64,000 bases of DNA from Agarivorans albus (GTDB lineage Bacteria > Pseudomonadota > Gammaproteobacteria > Enterobacterales > Celerinatantimonadaceae): the NCBI RefSeq assembly GCF_019670105.1, contig NZ_AP023032.1:4286001-4350000 (forward strand), in the 5' to 3' direction. Of this stretch, positions 10,748 through 19,122 are shown piece after piece; positions within the stretch are counted from its first letter, which is position 1, and each line of letters begins with the position of its first letter. The notes below the pieces were generated by a model, which saw only the letters and a program-made list of their open reading frames with translations, ran no database searches and was not told where the DNA came from. A program made the position numbers and the translations under genes.

Positions 10748-10818
10748 GCATAGACTTAATAGCTCATTAATCACTAAATATTGAACTAAGTTATCCAGCC
10801 ATAAGCATTACTACAGAA

Positions 10819-10850
10819 GGTTTGCTAAAAACTTTGTTTTTCAGCAAACC
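10819..10850. repeat. Inverted repeat ahead of the exported 245-residue protein gene
   Basis: GGTTTGCT and AGCAAACC form a perfect 8-bp stem with A-rich and T-rich inner arms around TTTG. It sits 18 bases before the next start codon and just before its ribosome binding site, so it could end ilvA transcription or fold in the 5' untranslated leader. Confidence 0.5.
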
Positions 10851-10867
10851 ACTGGAGACTCTAGTTT

Positions 10868-11605
10868 ATGGCTAAATCATCTACTGCAATCGCCGCACTT
10901 ATCACGCTTGCTAGTTTTAACCTTTCTGCCGACACCCTCACGTTAAACAATGGCAGCATTCTAGAAGGCACACTGCTGCAGCGAAATAGCCAAGAACTTC
11001 AGTTTGAAGTGGCTGGCAATACCATGACCTTTAACACCGCCGATGTGAAAGATCTGCAGCTTTCCTTTGCCAATACTCATACTGACATTAAAACCGATAC
11101 CAGCTCAGCCGAAACCACTCAGGCTGTTAGCAGCATTCCTGCCGGCACCCCGCTGATGATCAGCTTAGACAGTGCAATTAGCACCCGTGAACATGCCTCT
11201 GGCCATCGCTTTAGTGCAAGCTTAGAAAGTGACTTAGCAATTAACGGCCAGCTTATCGCCAAAGCTGGTAGCCCCGTTTATGGCAAAGTATTGCAGAGTG
11301 AACAAGCAGGTCGTTTGGCCGGAAAATCTAGCCTAACAATTGCCTTAACCGACATCACCGTTAATGGCCAACGCGTTGCCATTCAAACCAATGCTTTTAA
11401 TGGCTTAGGTGATGCCCAAGGTAAAAACACCGTGAAAAAAGCCGCTGGCGGTGCAGCCATTGGTGGGTTAATTAATGGTAGTGATGGCGCAAAAGACGGT
11501 GCCAAAGTAGGGGCTGGTTTAGCCATCATTACTCGCGGCGGTGCGGTACAAATTCCAGCCAATACCTTGCTAGAATTTCAAACCAGCGCACAGGTAAATA
11601 TTTAA
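10868..11605 (+). CDS. Exported glycine-zipper protein of unknown function
   Basis: 245 residues, not assigned to a named family. A short signal peptide (MAKSSTAIAALITLASFNLSA) is followed by a small beta-rich segment, about residues 22-60 (LTLNNGSILEGTLL...MTFNTADVKDL), then a Ser/Thr linker. A beta-rich domain follows from about residue 95 (IPAGTPLMISLDSAISTREHASGHRFSASL). It resembles, by pattern only, the TrbI/VirB10-like or DUF-type barrels that begin P-x-GT-x-L. Residues about 190-225 (AAGGAAIGGLINGSDGAKDGAKVGAG) form a glycine-zipper-like stretch that may insert in a membrane. GGAG lies upstream of the ATG. Probably a periplasmic or envelope protein. Confidence 0.7.
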   Translation: MAKSSTAIAALITLASFNLSADTLTLNNGSILEGTLLQRNSQELQFEVAGNTMTFNTADVKDLQLSFANTHTDIKTDTSSAETTQAVSSIPAGTPLMISLDSAISTREHASGHRFSASLESDLAINGQLIAKAGSPVYGKVLQSEQAGRLAGKSSLTIALTDITVNGQRVAIQTNAFNGLGDAQGKNTVKKAAGGAAIGGLINGSDGAKDGAKVGAGLAIITRGGAVQIPANTLLEFQTSAQVNI

Positions 11606-11629
11606 ACCCTGAATAACTGGGTAGAAACA

Positions 11630-12514
11630 CTAATCTGCCCAGTTAAACTTGGTTTCATCAACGCCTTGTTGAGCTTCTTTTAGTCTCTCTTTACGGGCTA
11701 GCTCTTCTTCTCGGGCGGCATCTATTTCTTGCATAATAGCTGCAATATCGGCCACGGTATCTTGTTCTACAAACTTGCCGCTAAGCTCGGTGTCGGCTGT
11801 CAGCTCACCTTTCTCAAACAAACTCCACATCTCTTTGGCGTATTCAGTATTGGCCAAGGCTGGCGCGAATTGGCTGTAGTAGTCGCGCATGTTGTTAATG
11901 TCTCGAGTCAGCATCCATTCAGCATTGTTGTTGGCGGCGGCATCTACTGCTTGGGGCAAGTCAATAATCACGGGGCCATAGGCGTCCACCAACACATTAA
12001 ACTCCGACAAATCGCCATGAATAAGCCCCACACATAACATCTTCACGATGTAAGAGATGACTAGCTGATGATCTTCAAGCGCTTGTTCCTCACTCATCAT
12101 CACGTCGTTTAAGCGCGGTGCCACGTAGCCTTCATCATCGGTGACAAGCTCCATAAGCAATACGCCATCAAAACAGCCATAGGGCTCTGGCACTCTCACC
12201 CCAGCAGCCGCGAGCTTATACAAAGCATCTACTTCGGCGCTTTGCCACACTTTTTCTTGTTGCTCACGACCAAAGCCCGAGCCTTTTTCCATCGCCCGAG
12301 CCCTGCGGCTATTGCGAACTTTACGCCCTTCGCGATACACCACCGCTTGCTTAAAGCTGCGCTGGCTAGCCTCTTTATATACTTTTGCGCAGCGGATCTC
12401 GTCGCCACAACGCACTACGTAAACCGACGCTTCTTTGCCGCTCATTAGCTGGCTTTTCACTTCATCAACTAAGCCGTCATCAACTAAAGGCTGGATTCTT
12501 TTAGGCGTTTTCAT
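11630..12514 (-). CDS. RIO1-family serine protein kinase
   Basis: 294 residues with a RIO-type atypical kinase core. LMSGKEASVYVVRCGDEIRCAKVYK holds the nucleotide-binding loop and the catalytic Lys. LIHGDLSEFNVLV is the catalytic loop (HGDLS-x-x-N), and PVIIDLPQAVD replaces the DFG motif, as in RIO proteins. A charged C-terminal tail (EEELARKERLKEAQQ) follows. Bacterial RIO1 proteins are widespread in gammaproteobacteria but their substrates are largely unknown. Cytoplasmic. The gene is convergent with its exported-protein neighbour and 80 bp downstream of rlmF on the same strand, so the two may be cotranscribed, linking it loosely to ribosome modification. Confidence 0.9.
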   Translation of the reverse strand: MKTPKRIQPLVDDGLVDEVKSQLMSGKEASVYVVRCGDEIRCAKVYKEASQRSFKQAVVYREGRKVRNSRRARAMEKGSGFGREQQEKVWQSAEVDALYKLAAAGVRVPEPYGCFDGVLLMELVTDDEGYVAPRLNDVMMSEEQALEDHQLVISYIVKMLCVGLIHGDLSEFNVLVDAYGPVIIDLPQAVDAAANNNAEWMLTRDINNMRDYYSQFAPALANTEYAKEMWSLFEKGELTADTELSGKFVEQDTVADIAAIMQEIDAAREEELARKERLKEAQQGVDETKFNWAD

Positions 12515-12594
12515 TTATCTCATTTATTCAAAATCGATCGTTTATATAGGCATATTTGCCAAGCCACTTAGCAAAACACAAATCAAACTCTATG

Positions 12595-13554
12595 TTACGA
12601 AGAGGCTAGCCATTGCTTCTGCTGTGCTGGCGAATGATAAGACCACGCAACAAAGCGACTCACCTTATTGCCTTGCCCCATCTTTATAGTTTCATATTGA
12701 CTCACTTTTGCTTGTTTAAGCGCTTGGTATATCGCCCTCAAGTTTGCCTCTTTCGATACTAAGCTGGTAAACCACAACACTTGTTGCGAAAACTGCTGGC
12801 TCTCTGCCACCATGTTTTTAATAAAACTCAACTCTCCACCGGGACACCACAACTCATTGCTTTGACCACCAAAGTTTAGCTTTGATTTGTTTTTAGCATT
12901 AGCCTTTAGATTAGTTTGTTTTCTTTGGCTGCCCTTTTGGGCATCTGCAGCCGAGCGGTGAAACGGCGGGTTACACATGCTGAGCTCAAAACGCTCGTTC
13001 GCTTGCACAATGCCTTTAAATATCGCTTTTTTATCACCTTGTAAACGCAGCGTGATATTTGCCTGTAAATGCGGATTAGCCGCTAGAATACGCTCTGCTG
13101 ATTGTAAAGATGCTGCTTCGATGTCACTGCCCACAAATGACCAAGCATATTCGCTAACCCCAACCAAAGGGTAAACACAATTCGCTCCCACTCCTACATC
13201 AATACAACGCACTGGGCTGTTTTTAGATAGGCTGCCACCTAAAGAATTAGCCAATAAATCGGCCAAGTAATGAATGTAATCGACACGCCCCGGAATGGGC
13301 GGACACAAGTTGTGTTTTGGAATTTCCCAGCCTTGCACCCCATAAAAATGCTGTAACAGTGCCTTGTTTAAACAGCGCACCGCTTCTGGGTCAAAAAAAT
13401 CTACCGAAGCATCTCCATATTGGTTTTGGGCCACAAAGCGTTTTAACTCGGGACATGACGCAATAAGCGCCGGGAAATCGTAACGCTGTCGGTGTTTGTT
13501 ACGCGGGTGAAGTTGGCTTTTCTCTCCCGGAGAGGTCGTTTTTTTTGCGCGCAT
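12595..13554 (-). CDS. rlmF: 23S rRNA (adenine-1618-N6)-methyltransferase
   Basis: 319 residues, close to the usual length of RlmF (YbiN). LHPRNKHRQRYDFPALIASCPEL is the conserved N-terminus. RCIDVGVGANCVYPLVG is the SAM-binding motif I (DxGxGxx), and LSMCNPPFHRS carries the catalytic NPPF typical of N6-adenine methyltransferases. The enzyme uses SAM to methylate A1618 of 23S rRNA. A long stretch rich in Lys/Asn/Gln (QKGSQRKQTNLKANAKNKSK) probably contacts RNA. The RIO kinase gene follows on the same strand. Confidence 0.93.
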   Translation of the reverse strand: MRAKKTTSPGEKSQLHPRNKHRQRYDFPALIASCPELKRFVAQNQYGDASVDFFDPEAVRCLNKALLQHFYGVQGWEIPKHNLCPPIPGRVDYIHYLADLLANSLGGSLSKNSPVRCIDVGVGANCVYPLVGVSEYAWSFVGSDIEAASLQSAERILAANPHLQANITLRLQGDKKAIFKGIVQANERFELSMCNPPFHRSAADAQKGSQRKQTNLKANAKNKSKLNFGGQSNELWCPGGELSFIKNMVAESQQFSQQVLWFTSLVSKEANLRAIYQALKQAKVSQYETIKMGQGNKVSRFVAWSYHSPAQQKQWLASS

Positions 13555-13821
13555 TCGCTTGTTGTAACCAATAAGTTCTAGACAAATAGCATTATAAAGC
13601 GAAGTGGGGCTAAAGGCTGCATCTCATTGAATAAAGCATTATTGACAAAAGTGTGACTTAAATAAGTGATATATAAATCAATATAATAGAAAATATCATA
13701 ATCAATTAGTACTTAATTGATTATTTATAAAGCTGTGCAAAAAAGGTGGCAATAATCAGATCACCACGGCTAAAGTCGCGCTGCATAAGCTTTGTGTTAA
13801 GCAAGTTACAAGGAAAGTAAA

Positions 13822-15450
13822 ATGAACAAACACTTGATAAGCAGTGCGCTGTCGCTTGCGATTTTGGCGAGCTTAAATGGCTGTGACTCTAGCTCTGAAG
13901 CTATCACCCCAAAAGAAATCCCCGTTGGAGAAGCCAAAGCTGAAAGCCTTTTGGACATGAGCTCGGTGGCCGTGGACGATCAACCAGCATTAGCCGCAGA
14001 CTGGTATAAAGGCGCAGTTTTTATGGAGATATTTGTACGCAGTTACAAAGACTCCGATGGCGATGGGATTGGAGACTTTAAAGGTCTTACCTCCCAACTG
14101 GATTACATTGCAGACTTAGGCGTTGAAGGCATTTGGTTAATGCCCTTTAGCGAAAGCTCTGATAAAGATCACGGTTACGAGGTAGTAGATTACCGTAGCA
14201 TCGAGAGCGACTACGGGACCCGAGAAGACTTTGATGAGTTTTTAGCACAAGCCCATGCTCGAGGCATTGGTGTAATTGCCGACTACCTCATCAATCACAG
14301 TTCAGGCGACAATCCAGTATTTATCGATTCAGATAACAATGCTGGCGGCAAACGCGATTGGTATATGTGGGAGTCAAGTAATCCTGGCTGGACCAACTGG
14401 TCAGGAGACCCTTCTTGGCACCAAGGTACATACGGATACTACTACGGTATCTTCCAATCCAATATGCCTGACTACAACTTTGGAAACCAAGAAGTTGTCG
14501 ATTTCCACTACAACAACTTACGTTATTGGCTAAATGCTGGCATGGACGGTTTTCGCTTCGATGCCATGACTCACTTAGTTGAAAATGGTCCGAATCAGTG
14601 GTCTGGACAACCAGAAAATGCCGCCATTATGTACGGTATTCAACAGTTGGTGATGGAAGACTACAGCAATCGTTTTATGATTTGCGAAGATTCAAGTGAT
14701 TCTCTAGCTGCCGCACAATCAGATTTTTGTGGCTCAGCGTTTTCGTTTTATTTGAATATGGACATCATGCGCAGCGTTAATGCCGGCTCGACTTCAGGCA
14801 CATACATAGTGGATTGGCTACAACAGGGCAGGCTTAGTAGCATGGGGCTGCTATTAGCAAACCATGACTATTTCGCTGGTACACGAGTATTTGAGCAGTT
14901 TGCTGGAAACGAGGCTAAATACCGCTTAGCCGCTGCTACCTTGCTTACACTACCGGGACAACCTTTTGTTTATTACGGGGAAGAAGTGGGCATGGGCCAC
15001 ACCGCCAATAGTGGTGGTGACTACTTACTGCGAGCACCAATGAGTTGGACTGCAGAAGGCGGGTTTACCACCGGTACACCTTACCGCGCGCATGCCCACA
15101 ATACAGCGGCTTATAATGCTGCTAGCCAAATGGCAGATAGCAACTCTATCTACCACCATTACAAAACACTGATTCAGTTACGCAAAAACACTCCTGCTTT
15201 ACGCGAGGGAGATATAGAAGTGCTGCTTGATGGTGAAGTACTGGCTTATAGCCGAAGCCTAGCGGATTCAAATGTATTAGTGGTGCTTAACTACAGTGAT
15301 AGTGCGCAAACGCCGGTTATTCCAGTTGGACAAGCCTCAACACTGTTAAGCCCATTGGCAAACTTTGGTAGTAACGCTGTGAGCACAACCTCATCTGGCC
15401 AACTCAACCTAAGCCTTGCGGCTCAAGAAATTCGTATTTACCAATACTAG
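13822..15450 (+). CDS. GH13 alpha-amylase-family lipoprotein
   Basis: 542 residues. The N-terminus is a lipoprotein signal (SLAILASLNGC, lipobox Cys at residue 21), followed by an acidic linker and a GH13 TIM barrel from about residue 58 (AVFMEIFVRSYKDSDGDGIGDFKGLTSQLDYI). Region I is ADYLINHSS, region II GFRFDAMTHLV (nucleophile Asp), region III FMICEDSS (acid/base Glu) and region IV LLANHDYFAGTR. A small beta C-terminal domain completes it. The DSDGDGIGD loop is a typical calcium site. It probably cleaves alpha-1,4-glucans at the outer or inner membrane surface. TACAAGGAAAG lies before the ATG; a terminator follows. Confidence 0.92.
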   Translation: MNKHLISSALSLAILASLNGCDSSSEAITPKEIPVGEAKAESLLDMSSVAVDDQPALAADWYKGAVFMEIFVRSYKDSDGDGIGDFKGLTSQLDYIADLGVEGIWLMPFSESSDKDHGYEVVDYRSIESDYGTREDFDEFLAQAHARGIGVIADYLINHSSGDNPVFIDSDNNAGGKRDWYMWESSNPGWTNWSGDPSWHQGTYGYYYGIFQSNMPDYNFGNQEVVDFHYNNLRYWLNAGMDGFRFDAMTHLVENGPNQWSGQPENAAIMYGIQQLVMEDYSNRFMICEDSSDSLAAAQSDFCGSAFSFYLNMDIMRSVNAGSTSGTYIVDWLQQGRLSSMGLLLANHDYFAGTRVFEQFAGNEAKYRLAAATLLTLPGQPFVYYGEEVGMGHTANSGGDYLLRAPMSWTAEGGFTTGTPYRAHAHNTAAYNAASQMADSNSIYHHYKTLIQLRKNTPALREGDIEVLLDGEVLAYSRSLADSNVLVVLNYSDSAQTPVIPVGQASTLLSPLANFGSNAVSTTSSGQLNLSLAAQEIRIYQY

Positions 15451-15465
15451 CTCCTCCCTTTAGCC

Positions 15466-15495
15466 AAAGCTCCTTGTTAATGCCAAGGAGCTTTT
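15466..15495 (+). terminator. Terminator after the GH13 gene
   Basis: AAAGCTCCTTG pairs perfectly with CAAGGAGCTTT (11 bp, 7-base loop), ending in TTTT, 15 bp after the stop codon. Confidence 0.85.
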
Positions 15496-15693
15496 AAACC
15501 ATAAACGGCTAATGATTGCTCGCGCGGCTGCAATTACACTTAGCTTATTGCCTGTGTAAATAAGCAATGCGCCAGGGCATGCCTAGGGACATTGTTAATT
15601 AGCTTCTTACTGAACACATCACGCTATTGTCTCGCGCAATAGTTTCAGCTAGCCTGAACACTCTAGTGAATTACTCATAAGAAGGATCTTACG

Positions 15694-16287
15694 ATGTCTA
15701 GCCCGACCTTAATTACCGCTAAGTTTGAGGATATTCCCGCATTAAGCAAGATGTTCATCGATGCTTATGCTAATAACGAAGCAATGCAAGCAGCGCTTCG
15801 CAATGATCAGATGGCCGACTACGCTCACGATAGTTATTGGCGCTTTGCCCTAGGCGAGTGGGGAATGAAACAAGGTACGGTATTTACCACCGCTGAGCGC
15901 GAAGGCTGCGTGATTATGGTGCCACCAGGGAAACATCAGCCTGATGTGATGCAAAAAGTGGAAGCCTGGGCAATTGTTGCTCGCATGATGGGCGAAGGCA
16001 AGCTTGAGCTAGCTAAAGATATTTCTGAACAAATGCTAAGCGGCCCGCTAAACCAAGATTGCTATTGGTTATGGGGCTTAGGGGTTGCTCCTTCAGCTGG
16101 AGGAAAAGGCTTAGCGGGTGCCTTAATTAAGCAGGTCACCGATTTAGCCGATGCCGATAACAAAGCCTGTTACGTAGTAGCCTCTAGCGAAAAAGTAGTG
16201 CTTACTTTTGAGCGCCGCGGCTTTAAAGTGCTATCGAAAAGCGAAAACTTTCCTTACTGGTTTATGTTACGTCCAGCCCAGGGTTAA
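15694..16287 (+). CDS. GNAT family N-acetyltransferase
   Basis: 197 residues with one GNAT fold. The acetyl-CoA pyrophosphate loop is in LGVAPSAGGKGLAGALIKQV near residue 130, a variant of Q/RxxGxG/A, and the C-terminal FERRGFKVLSKSENFPYWFM is the usual beta-strand pair. The N-terminal half resembles GNATs of unknown substrate found in fungi and bacteria (LITAKFEDIPALSKMFIDAY). GAAGGATC precedes the ATG. Substrate unknown. A terminator hairpin lies between it and the convergent GH31 gene. Confidence 0.85.
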   Translation: MSSPTLITAKFEDIPALSKMFIDAYANNEAMQAALRNDQMADYAHDSYWRFALGEWGMKQGTVFTTAEREGCVIMVPPGKHQPDVMQKVEAWAIVARMMGEGKLELAKDISEQMLSGPLNQDCYWLWGLGVAPSAGGKGLAGALIKQVTDLADADNKACYVVASSEKVVLTFERRGFKVLSKSENFPYWFMLRPAQG

Positions 16288-16303
16288 ATGGTCGCTATAA
16301 TGT

Positions 16304-16330
16304 AAACGCACTGATTCACACAGTGCGTTT
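16304..16330. terminator. Bidirectional terminator between GNAT and GH31 genes
   Basis: AAACGCACTG and CAGTGCGTTT form a perfect 10-bp stem with a 7-base loop between convergent stop codons. Confidence 0.75.
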
Positions 16331-16337
16331 GCTTTAT

Positions 16338-18752
16338 CTAGTCAATAAACTCCACCAGCCACTCGCCTCCCTGTTGCACCTTTAGTTCTTGCCCGCCAAA
16401 TCTTAAAGTGGATCCTTGCTGCCATTGAGAGAGCGCTTTGCCATTAAAGTGTATGCTTTTAATCGCCTTGTTGTTGGGTAAGTTAGCCAACTCGAGCTGA
16501 TATGTTTTGTTTTCAAGCGCACCGGTGAAGCTGCCTTTGGCGGGTTTGACTTGAATACTTAGCCCGTGCTTAACAGTTTGCACATTAAACAATGTGTGTT
16601 GAAACTGCTGCTGTTGATAGGCGATGGTTACACCGTCATCTTCAATTAACTGGCCTTTGGCTTGGCCACTATCATCCAGCACCACCAGCAAATCTACCGT
16701 TGCTTCATCCTCAACTTGTCGCGGCACTATATGGCCTGCTTTAACAAACAATGGTAAGCGGTATATTTCATCAATATACAAAGGCTGCTTTAACTGCTCA
16801 CCGCTACTGTTAAGCATTTGCTTGGTGCGGTAATCAAACCATTGTCCTTTGGGCAGATAAACCGAGCTTTGTTTAGCCTTATCTTTGGCTTCCAAGGCTA
16901 CCAATAATGCATCGCCAATCAACTTCATCGACCCATTCGTTCTTGCTTGCTGGTCTTCTTGATAAGCATAAACTAAGGGGGCAACAACGGCTTTTCCTTC
17001 GCGCCACGCTCTGTGTGCAAGGGTGTAATAGTATGGATTTAAGGCATAACGCTGCTTAACATTAAACAGGTTGCTGGCGGTATCGCCAATTCTATCTGGC
17101 GCGGTTTCTTTGCAGTTACACAGGTTTTGGGTGTGCGGCCTTACCGGTAAATCGGTAAATAATGCAGCGGCAAACCATTGAGTATATTGCTCATCCCAAG
17201 GGGTACCATGAAAGCCGCCAATGTCTGAACCAAAATAATCGATACCCGACAAACTCATGTGCATTTGCGCATTAAAGTGGCTACGTAAGTTAGCTAAATT
17301 AACCCCTATATCGCCCGACCACATCGCCACACCATAAGCTTGGCTGCCAGCAGTACCAGAGCGGCTCATGATGAACGGGCGTTGCTGGCGCTGGTTGCGT
17401 TGATAACCTTGATAAATACTGCGACTCCACAACAGGTTATACAAATTATGTACACTTTGGTGGTCATGTTTTAGTTCGCCATCGATATTCACCCCGGCAT
17501 ACCAAGCTTTACGGTGGTAGAGCTCGGGCTCACCTAAATCGGTCCAATGGGCAATCACGCCGTCATCAATTAGTGCTTCACGGCGATAGTCATGCCAAAA
17601 GGCTGCTCCTTTCTCACTGGAGAAATCCAGCATGCCGCCCTTACCCCACCATGGATTGTCTTTTATATAAGCGGGCTCCATGCAAGGCGGCGCGCAACTG
17701 CGGGCTAATGCGCCTGCGTGAGCAAGTGAATAGTACTCATTAAGCTCACCACCAATATAAGGTTCTTCAATAGCCATTACGCCGATACCGCGCTGCTTTA
17801 ATTCAGCTATTTTTTGCTGATGATTAGGGAAGTTTTTCTCATCCCAAGTAAGTGAGCCCATTTGAGTATGTTTAGAGTTTTGTTTAATACCGCCAAACCA
17901 CTGCAGATCGAGCACTACACCCGAAAGCGGAAATTGTGCTTTATGTAAGCTAGCGAGTTTACTGTCTAGTTCTTGCCAATTATCAAAACCGTATTCCGAC
18001 AACCACAAGCCAAACATAGCCTTTGGCGGAACCGGCGGCTTGCCAGTCAACGTTAAGTAACGAGAGCGTAAATCAGCTAGGTTTTCACCGGCAATCAGAA
18101 TGATTCGCGCTCGCTTACCCTTGCCTTGGATAGAATATGGCGCTTTTGTGAAATCAAATACCAAGGGCTGAACGTGATCAAAAAACAAGGCTAAGTTTTG
18201 TTTGCCCTCGCCCAATAAATACATAATCGGAATTTGGGTATTGCCTACCGCACCCTCACCTTGATACACCATGGCATTGCCCATGCGGTTGCCCGGAATA
18301 CGCTTGCGCCCTATCCAATCGCCGTCGGCATTGCCTTGAGTATTGTGCTGCTGACCAAGACCGTAAATCTGTTGAATACCGCCTTCACTTAAGCTTAACT
18401 TCCAGCGACCACTCTTTAGCGACTCGATACATAAATGACTAAGTGTTTGTTTGGAATGCGCAGCGTCGCTTAAAGATAAACAGCGACCGTTTTGCTCAGG
18501 AGAGATTTTATACCAAGGACTGGAAGCGGGGTCGACAATAGCTGATAAAGTCTGGGTCTCGATTTTCGAAGCCGCTAACATTAAGCTTGGCTCAAACTGG
18601 CTAAGTGTGGCATCGCCAGCCGAGAGAATAACAGTGTGCTCATCTAACACTTTACTTTGCCAAACTGCTTCTGCAGCCTGAGAAATAGCACTAGTTATCG
18701 ACAACACAAAAGCAGCAGCTAGTTTCGCCGAAAGGTGTAAGCCCGTCTTCAT
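16338..18752 (-). CDS. GH31 family glycosidase (alpha-glucosidase/alpha-xylosidase type), exported
   Basis: 804 residues with a signal peptide (LAAAFVLSITSAISQAAEA). The N-terminal beta-sandwich is followed by the GH31 barrel: MFGLWLSEYGFDNWQEL, GVVLDLQWFGG, and HWTDLGEPELYHR with the presumed nucleophile Asp in WTDLGE. AMWSGDIG carries the presumed acid/base Asp, and YFGSDIGGF is also seen. The C-terminal beta domains include LPKGQWFDYRTKQML, the conserved post-barrel strand. GH31 enzymes release alpha-linked glucose or xylose from oligosaccharides. SRSGTAGSQAYG is the conserved RxxxxGSQRYP-like region. GAAGGAAC precedes the ATG. The exact specificity cannot be read from sequence. Confidence 0.92.
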   Translation of the reverse strand: MKTGLHLSAKLAAAFVLSITSAISQAAEAVWQSKVLDEHTVILSAGDATLSQFEPSLMLAASKIETQTLSAIVDPASSPWYKISPEQNGRCLSLSDAAHSKQTLSHLCIESLKSGRWKLSLSEGGIQQIYGLGQQHNTQGNADGDWIGRKRIPGNRMGNAMVYQGEGAVGNTQIPIMYLLGEGKQNLALFFDHVQPLVFDFTKAPYSIQGKGKRARIILIAGENLADLRSRYLTLTGKPPVPPKAMFGLWLSEYGFDNWQELDSKLASLHKAQFPLSGVVLDLQWFGGIKQNSKHTQMGSLTWDEKNFPNHQQKIAELKQRGIGVMAIEEPYIGGELNEYYSLAHAGALARSCAPPCMEPAYIKDNPWWGKGGMLDFSSEKGAAFWHDYRREALIDDGVIAHWTDLGEPELYHRKAWYAGVNIDGELKHDHQSVHNLYNLLWSRSIYQGYQRNQRQQRPFIMSRSGTAGSQAYGVAMWSGDIGVNLANLRSHFNAQMHMSLSGIDYFGSDIGGFHGTPWDEQYTQWFAAALFTDLPVRPHTQNLCNCKETAPDRIGDTASNLFNVKQRYALNPYYYTLAHRAWREGKAVVAPLVYAYQEDQQARTNGSMKLIGDALLVALEAKDKAKQSSVYLPKGQWFDYRTKQMLNSSGEQLKQPLYIDEIYRLPLFVKAGHIVPRQVEDEATVDLLVVLDDSGQAKGQLIEDDGVTIAYQQQQFQHTLFNVQTVKHGLSIQVKPAKGSFTGALENKTYQLELANLPNNKAIKSIHFNGKALSQWQQGSTLRFGGQELKVQQGGEWLVEFID

Positions 18753-19122
18753 ATTTGTTCCTTCAATAAAGGCCTAATAACTAGCAAACCTTACCAGTAA
18801 ACAAATTCATTAATAACTAAATTAATCAGCATCTTGTAAAAATGTGACTTAGCAAATTAAGGACTTTAATTACCATCAATAACAGCCTTGACAACCTTCA
18901 TCACTGACGCCTTCGGCAAGCCAAAACAATTCACACCAAACAGCATAATATTTCAACAGCGAAAAACTAGCAGATTGAATACTCTGCAAATTCACATATC
19001 TAGCATCTTTTATAGAGCTTGTTGATAAAAATATAGTTTTACTTTAAGAGCCAAATAAAACACATTCTTCTCTCAAAATAACAGCAATAGCTGTCATAAA
19101 AATGTAAAGGATTGAAAGCATT
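18753..19122. other. Divergent promoter region of the GH31 and lipoprotein genes
   Basis: 370 bp of AT-rich sequence between divergent genes. I see no gene and no obvious palindrome. AAAAATGTGACTTAGC near 18838 resembles half of a CRP site, which is too weak to call. Confidence 0.5.

Noticed and set aside
13642-13677. TTGACA box with TGTGA half-site upstream of the GH13 gene, and similar TGTGA half-sites near 18838 and 24471
   Set aside because: Only one half of a CRP palindrome is present and spacing to a -10 is not good; not called as regulatory sites.
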